A DNA stretch of 64,000 nucleotides from positions 1-64,000 of the forward strand of contig JAEUTY010000040.1 in the NCBI GenBank assembly GCA_016787805.1. The letters run 5' to 3'. How positions within the stretch are numbered: position 1 is the first letter of the stretch; the number at the start of each line of letters is the position of its first letter. Shown here in pieces: positions 26,868 through 36,000 of this stretch. The position numbers and the translations under genes are program-made. This DNA is from Flavobacterium sp. (lineage in GTDB: Bacteria > Bacteroidota > Bacteroidia > Flavobacteriales > Flavobacteriaceae). The notes below the pieces were generated by a model. That model was not told the DNA's origin and made no database searches. It worked only from the letters and a program-made list of their open reading frames with translations.

Positions 26868-26887
26868 ATTTAGAATTTAGAATTTAG
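26867..26887. repeat. (AATTTAG)3 spacer array
   Basis: Three perfect copies of AATTTAG fill the gap between the LptD-like stop codon and the ridA start. This is another 7-nt tandem array of the window. Confidence 0.85.
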
Positions 26888-26892
26888 GAATT

Positions 26893-27273
26893 ATGAAAAA
26901 AATAATTTATACAGATAAAGCGCCAGCTCCAATCGGGCCTTATAATCAAGCCGTTTTGATTGGCAATACACTTTACACTTCAGGTCAGATTGCATTGAAC
27001 CCTGCTACGATGGAATTGGTTTTGAACGATATTGAAACCGAAACCAAACAAGTAATGGAAAACATGAAAGCGGTTTTGGAAGCAGCAGAAATGACTTTTG
27101 AAAACGTGGTAAAAACAACAATCTTCATTATGGATATGGGCGATTTTGCTCGAATCAATTCGGTTTACGCTGCCTATTTTGACGAATCGAATGCTCCAGC
27201 CAGAGAAACGGTTCAAGTGGCTGGTTTACCTAAAGGAGTGAATGTAGAAATTTCGATGATAGCCATCAGATAA
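26893..27273 (+). CDS. RidA-family enamine/imine deaminase
   Basis: Protein of 126 residues of the YjgF/YER057c/UK114 family; RidA hydrolyses reactive 2-aminoacrylate-type intermediates formed by PLP enzymes. Signature blocks: 'APAPIGPYNQAVLIGNTLYT', 'SGQIALNP', 'NMKAVLEAAEMTFENVVKTT' and the C-terminal 'RETVQVAGLPKGVNVEISMI', with the conserved Arg that binds the substrate carboxylate and Glu at the trimer cleft. Full family length. It follows the LptD-like gene. Confidence 0.95.
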   Translation: MKKIIYTDKAPAPIGPYNQAVLIGNTLYTSGQIALNPATMELVLNDIETETKQVMENMKAVLEAAEMTFENVVKTTIFIMDMGDFARINSVYAAYFDESNAPARETVQVAGLPKGVNVEISMIAIR

Positions 27274-27293
27274 TTAATTTTACAACTAACTTG

Positions 27294-27327
27294 AAGTCCC
27301 ACATGCTTTATGATGGGACTTTTTTTA
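27294..27327 (+). terminator. Rho-independent terminator after ridA
   Basis: Stem AAGTCCCA / TGGGACTT (8 bp) with a 12-nt loop, followed by a T-run. Confidence 0.88.
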
Positions 27328-27399
27328 TTAAATTATAATTCTTACTCCCAACCTTTTTAACTAAACTTCACTCTATGTAATTATATAAAACTTATAATT

Positions 27400-28134
27400 A
27401 TGGAAAAATTAAACCTATCAATCAAAAAACCTTGTTCAGAAAACTTCGCCTCTTTTTCAAAAACTAATGATGGAGGTTTTTGCCAATCATGTAAAAAAAA
27501 TGTTATTGATTTTACAACCATGAGTGATCAAGAAATTCTATCTTATCTTACTAACAAAGAAAATAAAACTTGTGGATTATTTTTAGAATCTCAACTTAAA
27601 ACGTATTCAATTCCAAACAATAAGAAAACCTCAAAAATAGCAACTACTTTTGCCTCTCATTTTTTTAATTTGTCATTACTGTCATTATTATCTTTTAACG
27701 CTGCATTTTCACAAGATAAAAGAGTAGTTAATGAAATTGTAAAAATAGATTCTCAAAATCAAAACACTATTCAAGATTCTACTAAAATTAATAAAAAAAT
27801 TAGCGTTGAAGGAATTGTTAGTGATCCAAAAGGCCCGCTTCCTGGAGCATATATTTATTTGAAAGGCACAACAATAAGTGCTCAAACTGATTTGGATGGA
27901 AAATTTAAATTTCCAATTCCTTTAAAAATTAATGATGTTTTAGTTGTTAGTTTCATTGGTTATAACAACAAAGAAGTACTAATAAAAGATACTGGAAATA
28001 ATGTTAAACTAGAAATCGACATTAAACTTAAAGGTTCAGATATAGTTCTTTTAGGTGAAGTTTCTACAGACAAAGTGTATACCTCTAAAAAAACATTTTT
28101 TCAAAAATTGAAATCTATTTTTACTAATGAATAA
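27400..28134 (+). CDS. Membrane protein with CxxC module and carboxypeptidase-regulatory domain
   Basis: Protein of 244 residues with three parts. Residues 1-70 are a cytoplasmic module: a CSENF motif, then 'FCQSCKKNVIDFTTMSDQEI' (a CxxC pair) and 'KTCGLFLE' (another Cys), a pattern seen in many Bacteroidota membrane proteins. One hydrophobic segment follows (about 88-105, 'FFNLSLLSLLSFNAAFS'). The rest is periplasmic with a CarboxypepD_reg-like beta-sandwich: 'VEGIVSDPKGPLPGAYIYLK', 'TQTDLDGKFKFPIP' style turns, 'VLVVSFIGYNNKEVLI'. The four Cys could bind metal (inference). Its stop overlaps the next start (ATGAATAA), coupling it to a transglutaminase. Confidence 0.8.
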   Translation: MEKLNLSIKKPCSENFASFSKTNDGGFCQSCKKNVIDFTTMSDQEILSYLTNKENKTCGLFLESQLKTYSIPNNKKTSKIATTFASHFFNLSLLSLLSFNAAFSQDKRVVNEIVKIDSQNQNTIQDSTKINKKISVEGIVSDPKGPLPGAYIYLKGTTISAQTDLDGKFKFPIPLKINDVLVVSFIGYNNKEVLIKDTGNNVKLEIDIKLKGSDIVLLGEVSTDKVYTSKKTFFQKLKSIFTNE

Positions 28135-29140
28135 ATTGCTATCATTTATTTTATTTTTTCTTCTTTTTAGTTTTAGCCATGCTCAAGTATCTGATTTTAA
28201 GAAAATTAATTTTGCAAAAGCAAATAGTATAGCACATTCGAATAAAGGGAAAGATTTAAATGATCTACCTCTACTTGCCTATAATCTCACAAATGAGCTA
28301 ACTACTGATGTTGAAAAATTTAGAGCCATTTATATTTGGGTTTGCTCCAATATTGAAAGTGACTATTATTATTCTTTAAAAAATATTTCAAAAAGAAAAA
28401 AGTATCAAAATGATAGCATCAAATTAATTCAATGGAATGAAAATTTTAAAAAAATATCTTTTGAAAGGCTACTCAAAAAAAAGAAAGCAATTTGTACAGG
28501 TTATGCTTATTTAATAAAAGAATTAGCCAATTTATCTAACATTGAGTGTGAAATTATCAATGGCTTTGGAATACTAGAAAGTCAAATAAATAGTAAAACA
28601 CATTTTCCTAATCATTCTTGGAATGCTGTAAAACTTAACAACAAATGGTATTTATGTGACGCAACCTGGTCAGCAGGTTTATATAATTTAGATACAAAAA
28701 CGTTTGATTTTAACTACAATGATGGTTACTTTTTAACTGAACCAGAATGGTTTTCGAAAAACCATTTCCCAATAGATAAATCATGGTTTTTATATGCTAC
28801 TAATTTAACTGTTGACCAATTTTATAAAGCTCCTTTAATTTATAATAATGCCTTTAATGAAAAGGTTTTTCCTGTGGTACCTGAAATTATGAGGATTGAA
28901 ACTACAATCAATACAGTAATTAATTTTGTCCTTCAGAAACCAGAATATGTTTCTATAAATTCAGTTTCTTTAAACACTTATTCGGTAAATGACTTTAAAA
29001 TAGTAACTCCTAAAATAGAAATTGATAGTAATGGATTAATTAAATTTAAGCATTCTTTTGAAAAAAAAGGGAATTACGACGTTCATATTATTGCAAATAA
29101 CAAAATAATAGGCACTTATGTTGTCAAAGTAAAAAGTTAA
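28127..29140 (+). CDS. Secreted transglutaminase-like cysteine protein
   Basis: Exported protein of 337 residues (signal peptide ending near SFSHAQ). The transglutaminase/papain-like core has 'TDVEKFRAIYIWVCSNI', the nucleophile Cys in 'KKKAICTGYAYLIKELAN', the His in 'HSWNAVKLNNKWYLCDATW' and the Asp in the same segment, completing a Cys-His-Asp triad. The C-terminal 100 residues look like a beta-domain. Such proteins may cross-link or hydrolyse peptide bonds in the envelope. It overlaps the preceding gene by 8 bp; the pair is likely to work together at the envelope. It is convergent with mgsA (2-bp gap). Confidence 0.85.
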   Translation: MNKLLSFILFFLLFSFSHAQVSDFKKINFAKANSIAHSNKGKDLNDLPLLAYNLTNELTTDVEKFRAIYIWVCSNIESDYYYSLKNISKRKKYQNDSIKLIQWNENFKKISFERLLKKKKAICTGYAYLIKELANLSNIECEIINGFGILESQINSKTHFPNHSWNAVKLNNKWYLCDATWSAGLYNLDTKTFDFNYNDGYFLTEPEWFSKNHFPIDKSWFLYATNLTVDQFYKAPLIYNNAFNEKVFPVVPEIMRIETTINTVINFVLQKPEYVSINSVSLNTYSVNDFKIVTPKIEIDSNGLIKFKHSFEKKGNYDVHIIANNKIIGTYVVKVKS

Positions 29141-29142
29141 GC

Positions 29143-29517
29143 TTACTTCATTTCATCTAATCCTAATAACAACAATTGAGCGGTTGCCTCATTGGTCGCT
29201 AACGGCACATTATGAACATCGCAAATACGAATTAACATATTGATATCGGGTTCGTGTGGGTGACTTGAATTAGGATCTTTAAAGAATAATACCATTTTGG
29301 TTTTGCCTTCGGCTACACGTGCCGCTATTTGTGCGTCGCCACCATGTGGTCCTGAAAGCATTTTCTTGACCTTAAATCCAGCGGCTTCAGCTTTTCCTCC
29401 AGTGGTTCCTGTTGCAATGATTTTGATGTTTTCTTTCAGAAGAATGGATTTGTTTTTGTTTAAAAACTGAACCATATCGGCTTTTTTTCCGTCGTGTGCT
29501 ATGAGGGCGATTTCCAT
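29143..29517 (-). CDS. mgsA: Methylglyoxal synthase
   Basis: Converts dihydroxyacetone phosphate to methylglyoxal and phosphate, a bypass relieving phosphorylated-sugar overload. The 124-residue length is slightly shorter than E. coli MgsA. Conserved blocks: 'IALIAHDGKKADMVQF' (His, Asp), 'ATGTTGG' (phosphate loop), 'SGPHGGDAQIAARVAEG' (catalytic Asp), 'FFKDPNSSHPHEPDINMLIR' and 'CDVHNVPLATNEATA'. All expected residues are present. It lies near gapA and pfkA (30.8-32.9 kb) in the same orientation. Confidence 0.93.
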   Translation of the reverse strand: MEIALIAHDGKKADMVQFLNKNKSILLKENIKIIATGTTGGKAEAAGFKVKKMLSGPHGGDAQIAARVAEGKTKMVLFFKDPNSSHPHEPDINMLIRICDVHNVPLATNEATAQLLLLGLDEMK

Positions 29518-29532
29518 TGAATGAATTATTTA

Positions 29533-29570
29533 ACCGCAAAGTTCGCTAAGATTGCGCAAAGTTTGCAAAG
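29533..29570. repeat. GCAAAGTTCGC/GCAAAGTTTGC spacer repeat
   Basis: Imperfect direct repeat of about 10-11 nt units (GCAAAGTTCGC, GCGCAAAGTTTGC, CAAAG) in the mgsA/kinase spacer, of the type found in many Flavobacterium spacers. Confidence 0.6.
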
Positions 29571-29601
29571 AAAAAGCCTGAAATTTATTGTTTTCAGGCT
29601 T
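29571..29601 (-). terminator. Terminator of the BadF-type kinase gene
   Basis: Hairpin AAGCCTGAAA / TTTCAGGCTT with a short AT-rich loop; on the minus strand it is followed by a broken T-run. Confidence 0.78.
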
Positions 29602-29606
29602 CTATT

Positions 29607-30458
29607 TTATTTATTTAAAATGTGGTAAGCAATTAGTCCGTCGATAGGTCGGCGCAACACATTTCCAATTTTAATGCTGTGCTTGGTCAAAACTTCTGTC
29701 AATTCATCTTTTAAATAAAAGGCAATCGAACCAACAAAATGTACTGGGATTTGCGTGCAATTATCAAATTGTTTGATGTAATTTTCAACAAATTCTTCCA
29801 TTTCAAATTGGATGAATTTTTTACAAAAATCGGTGTCTTTGTGTTTGATTAAAAACTTAGCAAACGTTGCTAAATAAGCATTTGGATTGGGTTCTTTGTA
29901 CAAATTATTTTTGATATAATCAGGATCAACATTGTATTCTTCTTCAAATTCTAAAGCTAAATCTTTTGGCATTTTATTGAAATAATAACCGCGTAATAAA
30001 TGGCGCCCGAAGCGATTTCCAGAACAATCATCCATGGCAATATAACCTAAAGATTGTACTTTTTGATGCAACACTTTACCGTCGAAATAGCTGCAATTAG
30101 AACCAGTTCCGAGGATGCATACGATAGCTTCTTCATCTTTTGGAGTTGTTGCATAAACCGCAGCGTATGTATCTTCATGAACCGAAACGACTGCATTGGT
30201 AAAATATTCTTGGAAAACGATGGTCAAAAAATCTTTCATACGGTCGGTTCCGCAACCTGCGCCATAGAAGAATAAATGAGTGGCTTTTTCTTTGTTGTGT
30301 TCGATGTCAAATTTGTCATCCAAACGGTGAATGATTTCTTCTTTATCGAGCACTTCTGGATTCAATCCTAGCGTTTGCGTGGTAAAAAGCACTTTACCAT
30401 TCTCGTCTATTGCAATCCAATCGGCTTTGGTTGAACCACTGTCTACAAGTAATTTCAT
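29607..30458 (-). CDS. BadF/BadG/BcrA-type sugar kinase (N-acetylglucosamine kinase-like)
   Basis: Protein of 283 residues with the actin-like ATPase fold: the phosphate-1 loop 'LLVDSGSTKADWIAIDENGK', the second loop 'AIVCILGTGSNCSYFDG' and 'YIAMDDCSGNRFGRHLLRGY'. This is the form annotated in Bacteroidota as N-acetylglucosamine kinase or BadF/BadG/BcrA ATPase. Phosphorylation of an amino sugar is the most likely reaction; the Fe-S activator role of BcrA/BadF would need cysteine pairs that are absent. A terminator follows at 29571-29601; it sits in the same strand orientation as mgsA, gapA and pfkA. Confidence 0.83.
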   Translation of the reverse strand: MKLLVDSGSTKADWIAIDENGKVLFTTQTLGLNPEVLDKEEIIHRLDDKFDIEHNKEKATHLFFYGAGCGTDRMKDFLTIVFQEYFTNAVVSVHEDTYAAVYATTPKDEEAIVCILGTGSNCSYFDGKVLHQKVQSLGYIAMDDCSGNRFGRHLLRGYYFNKMPKDLALEFEEEYNVDPDYIKNNLYKEPNPNAYLATFAKFLIKHKDTDFCKKFIQFEMEEFVENYIKQFDNCTQIPVHFVGSIAFYLKDELTEVLTKHSIKIGNVLRRPIDGLIAYHILNK

Positions 30459-30488
30459 TGGTATTGATGTTTGGTTTGTTGTTTGTTT

Positions 30489-30630
30489 AATTTGTCAATT
30501 TGTTGATTAGACAATTTGTCAATTTGTTGATTCGCAAATGACTTTCATTTAAGTTAGTTTATTACTTCTTTTCATTGACATATTATCAAATTGTCTCATT
30601 GTCCAATTGTCTCATTGTCCAATTGACACA
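30489..30630. repeat. TTGTCAA/ATTGTCC inverted spacer arrays
   Basis: The first third of the 332-bp kinase-gapA spacer carries repeats of AATTTGTCAATTTGTTGATT (two copies, about 30490-30535). A second array at about 30588-30628 has two copies of AATTGTCTCATTGTCC and runs in the opposite sense (CAAATTGTC versus GACAATTTG). No gene is present. Confidence 0.75.
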
Positions 30631-30631
30631 T

Positions 30632-30740
30632 CCTAGCCCCGATTGCAGCCAGCATCCTCCGATGGACAAAAACAAAGGCTTTGCCTGTAGCTTTTTGCCA
30701 ATCGGAGATACAGGCGAAAAGCGGGAAATAGCTTCTAAAA
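30632..30740 (+). repeat. Structured intergenic element, copy 1
   Basis: Non-coding element of about 109 nt. Its 5' end (CCTAGCCCCGATTGCAG) and 3' end (GGAAATAGCTTC) match the element at 60322-60466 on the opposite strand. Internally TCCGAT (30658-30663) pairs with ATCGGA (30701-30706), GG.CAAAAA pairs with TTTTTGCC, and an inner hairpin AGGC-TTT-GCCT (30676-30686) sits in the loop; the outer CCCG and CGGG can pair as a closing stem. The rest of this spacer up to the gapA stop codon (30741-30790) holds nothing I recognise. Confidence 0.75.
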
Positions 30741-30790
30741 ATAACAAATCCTATCAACATCTAGGCTAATAGGAATTGTAAATATATTAA

Positions 30791-31839
<1,049 letters not shown>

Positions 31840-31869
31840 GAATATTAATATTGTTATTTATTTCTAAGA

Positions 31870-32856
31870 TTATGTTGTCATTATATCGGAAACTCTCAAC
31901 AAGTCGCGATCAATTTCAGAATGACCTTTGATGGCTTGTTCTAAAGGAGTTAACGCCACTTTATCGTTGAGCATTCCAACCATGAAATTGGATTTTCCTT
32001 CCAATAATGATTCAACTGCTTTTACACCTAATCGACTAGCTAGCACACGATCATAGCAGGTTGGCGAACCACCGCGTTGCATGTGACCTAAAACTGAAAC
32101 ACGAATATCGTATTCGGGTAAGTTTTCTTCGATGTAATCTTTGAGTTCGAATACGTTTTTTCCAATTTTATCTCCTTCGGCAATTACAACTATACTTGAA
32201 GATTTTCCTGAAGCTTTACTTTTGGTCAATGATTCTAGTAAGCGTTCTAAACCTAAATCTTCTTCTGGAATAAGAATTTCTTCGGCTCCAGCTCCTATAC
32301 CTGCATTGAGAGCAATATGTCCTGCATCGCGACCCATTACTTCCACTAAAAACAATCGATTGTGTGAACTCGCCGTATCGCGAATTTTATCGATACACTC
32401 CACTACAGTATTTAAGGCTGTATCAAATCCAAGTGTGTGGCTAGTGCCGTAGATGTCGTTATCTATTGTACCCGGAATCCCCATTACTGGAAAACCGTAT
32501 TCGTTGTTGAAAACTTCGGCTCCAGTAAATGAACCATCACCACCAATTACCACTAAAGCATCAACTTCCGCTTTTAGAAGGTTTTTGTACGCTTTTTCAC
32601 GGCCTTCTTTGGTCATAAACTCTTTTGAACGCGCAGATTTCAAAATGGTTCCTCCTTTATTAATGATGTTATTTACCGAACGCGGACCCATTTCTTTAAA
32701 ATCGCCTTCGATCATTCCTTGGTAACCTCTGTAAATCCCGACACACTCAATATTGTGATAAGCACAAGTACGCACTACCGAACGAATAGCAGCATTCATT
32801 CCAGGTGAATCACCACCAGAAGTTAGAACGCCTATTTTTTTTATTGTTTTTGACAT
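31870..32856 (-). CDS. pfkA: 6-phosphofructokinase
   Basis: ATP-dependent phosphofructokinase of 328 residues from the ATG at 32856; an upstream in-frame ATG at 32886 would add an atypical 10-residue basic extension. Visible: the ATP-binding 'VLTSGGDSPGMNAAIRSVVR', 'GTILKSARSKEF', 'ALVVIGGDGSFTGAEV', the catalytic 'GIPGTIDNDIYGT' (Asp), 'VVECIDKIRDTASSHNRLF', and 'VLGHMQRGGSPTCYDRVLAS'. It is expected to be allosteric and tetrameric. It precedes gapA on the minus strand. Confidence 0.96.
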   Translation of the reverse strand: MSKTIKKIGVLTSGGDSPGMNAAIRSVVRTCAYHNIECVGIYRGYQGMIEGDFKEMGPRSVNNIINKGGTILKSARSKEFMTKEGREKAYKNLLKAEVDALVVIGGDGSFTGAEVFNNEYGFPVMGIPGTIDNDIYGTSHTLGFDTALNTVVECIDKIRDTASSHNRLFLVEVMGRDAGHIALNAGIGAGAEEILIPEEDLGLERLLESLTKSKASGKSSSIVVIAEGDKIGKNVFELKDYIEENLPEYDIRVSVLGHMQRGGSPTCYDRVLASRLGVKAVESLLEGKSNFMVGMLNDKVALTPLEQAIKGHSEIDRDLLRVSDIMTT

Positions 32857-33003
32857 TTTTTTTACAATTTTATGTAAAATTAGCAAACAATACCGATATA
32901 AAATAGGTGATATTTAGTAATTTAATAAAGAAACTCAAATTCAAACGTTTTCGTTGATAAGTTTTCGTTTAGGAAAGTAAAATGTGGAAAAAAGAGTGGA
33001 AAA

Positions 33004-36000
33004 TTAATCTTCGTGTGGAACTGCTTCTTTGTTGTGTTTTGATTCCTCCTTTTTTTCTTTTTCAGATTCATTTGAATTCATATGAATATAATCGGGAAGA
33101 AAATCGGAATCTTCAGTGTCATTGGCTTTTTTCTCTACTTCAATTTTATGTTTGGTGAAAATTTTATTGACTAATTCTTTGAAGGTATCAAAATCGACTT
33201 CATAATTTAAACCAACACCTTGCGTATAACCAATACCTTGACCAATATAATTGATGTCGTTTTCACGATTGAAAACTCTTAAATTCAATGTTCCGTCTTC
33301 ATTTACACGATACAATAATTCAAAATTCCCCACAACGGCCGATTCGTTTACACCGCCAACTGGAACTCCAACTACTCCATTAATAGTAATTCGTTCGTTG
33401 ATTTTGGTAGAAATGGTAGCCACCACTCTACTGTCGGTTTGCAAAGTTTGCGTTCTATCGGATTGCACAAAACCAAAACCTAAGTTGAATTTATCATCTT
33501 TGTTGCCAAAAAGGCCACTAAATAAACTTCCAGCTGTTTCAAATAACGAACCATAAGCTGCATTACTGGCATTTTCAGCTGTGATAAACGAACCTGTTGA
33601 CAGCAAAGCTAATGCTTGCGTTTGACGTGTAGAAGGGTCATCTAAAACTGCTTGAACTTCTGATTTCATTGTACTTGTAACCGTTGGAAGGTTGATAATA
33701 AAATCGGGTTCTGGATTGTTGATGGTTCCTTTTAAATCGATAGTCACTTCCACAGGAACCTTTTTGTTCACCGTTGAATTATTGATTAAAACCGCTGGAT
33801 TGGCAGTCGTTTCATAAACGGCTTGCAAATCGAGAACCGCACGGTAAGGATCACCTTCCCAAGCAATATAACCATTCTTTTTAACTTCAAATTTCTTATC
33901 AAATAAACCACCGTATTTGAAATTGTACGAACCTTTATCGACCACGAAGTCACCAAACATTTCAAACTTTCCTAATGTGTTGATTCGGAATAAAAGACCA
34001 CCTTTTCCGTTTCCTTTCATACCGTGACCTGATGCTCGGTCTAAAATTACTTCAATATCAGCATCTGGAGTGATGTCAAACTCAAAGTTCAATTCTAAAC
34101 CTTTGTATTGTCTACCTCGTTCTTCTTCATTGGTAACCCGATTGTATTTTTCGTTTTCAGTAATGAAGTGAATGTATTCTTTTTCATCAACCGCATCAGC
34201 ATCATTAATCGGAATCTTTATGTCAGTTCCTTTCTCAGATTTGGCTACAACATCAATCGTAAGTCCGTCAGTTGGACCGTAAATTTGGGCATTTCCATTA
34301 ATAAAAGCAGTTCCAAAATAAGCTGCGTCATCACTGTCTTTGGTATTAAGAGCAAGTAATCGATTGGATTCAACGTTCAAATCCAATTCCCAATCGCCAA
34401 ATTTTCGGTGTTTTACAAATCCATTTAGAAAACCTTTGGATTGGTATTTGGTGTCAAAAATAACTGATTTTTGGATGATGAACTTACTTTGTGTAACATC
34501 GACGATTGCGTTTTCTTCGAGTTGCAAATCGACATTCAAATACGGAATAGTCAATCCGGCATCTTCTAAAAATAAACGACCATTATAATCAATATCATTT
34601 ATATTTCCGTCCAAACGCGCGCTTCCTGAAACAGCACCGCGAATTTTGGTAATCACGTCGCCACCCAAATTGCTCAATACACCTAAGTTGAATTTTCGGA
34701 AATTCAACACCAAATCTAAAATTGGATCTTCGTTAACAATTTGTAGATTACCAATTGCATTAAACGATTCTAAATTTTCATTTTCAATATTCGAGTTGAT
34801 TAAAAACTTTCTAAAATTCTCATCACCCACAATATCCAAGGTCATATCACCCAATAAATTTTCGTTGACTTCCAACTGATTAATAAACAAATTGGAAGTT
34901 GGTTTGTAGACCGAATTGACTTGTTTAATATTGACTTGACCATCAACAAAACCTTGAAAATTGAACTTTTCTACATCGGGTGTAATTTTATTTAAATCGA
35001 CATCATTAAAGACCAAAGTTAAATCTTTGTCCTCTTTACCCTTGAGCATTCCGTTGAGCAACATCGATTGGTTATCGTGGGAAATTACAATATCGTCAAA
35101 AGAAAAGTTGGACAGTGTTTTATCAAAAATGATTCTATTTTTATCATCTTCTTTTGCATTTAATGTCCATAGAAAGTCTTTGAACATCATTTCAGAGCTT
35201 TTAAAACCAACTATGTTATTTTTATTTTTATCAATAGTGTGGTACAAGTTCAAGTTGTAAAAATCATTTCCAAGTCGCCCACCTTTGAACTCTGTTCTAA
35301 AATTTAATGTATCATTTGAAGTGACATTAATCAGTGAAAAATCTCTGATCTTGTAATTCTTCAATTTTATACTATCCATCTGAATATAAGCATTGTACAA
35401 TGGATTTTTATTGTCAATTTCCAATTGTACCTTATCCAATCGAGTGTTGAAAGCATCGATAGAGTTGGAAGTGAAATTGAGTTTAAAGTCGTTGTTGTCG
35501 GCAATTATACTTCCGCTCAACAAAGCATCATCAGACAAAACAATATCAGGCCTGAAAATTTCAATAATTTTATTGAACTCTGAAAAGTTGAATTTTACAT
35601 ATTGTCCTCGGCCAACCATATTGGGTTTGTAATTCGTATATAAACTTCCTAGCGAGTTTTGGACAATTTTATAAATCTGATTGAAATCAAATTTACCTAC
35701 TACTTCACCTCGAATTTCATTGGGTGAATACAAACTTATCTTTCGTTCGTTGAATTGATCAAATTGTGAATTAATGGTCACATTATCAAAGAAATAAATA
35801 TCTTTTTGGTTTTGGTAAGAAGCGTTGGTTACAATAACATCTCCTTTGAGGTTATTGATATTACTTCCAGATACTTTCATCAGCACATCGCCTCTAAAAA
35901 CTGCGATTTTGTCATCAAGAAAACGTAAGTTCTTTAAATTCGCGTAATCTACTTTGGCGTGGAAATCATAGATATTTTCCTTTTTACTTAAATCGACTTT

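Noticed and set aside
30632-30740. Riboswitch controlling gapA or the kinase
   Set aside because: The element is on the strand opposite both neighbours, and the second copy stands before an unrelated gene.
34961-35260. Plus-strand open frames inside tamB and the other large minus-strand genes
   Set aside because: These are antisense shadows of long coding regions with no promoter, start or family match.
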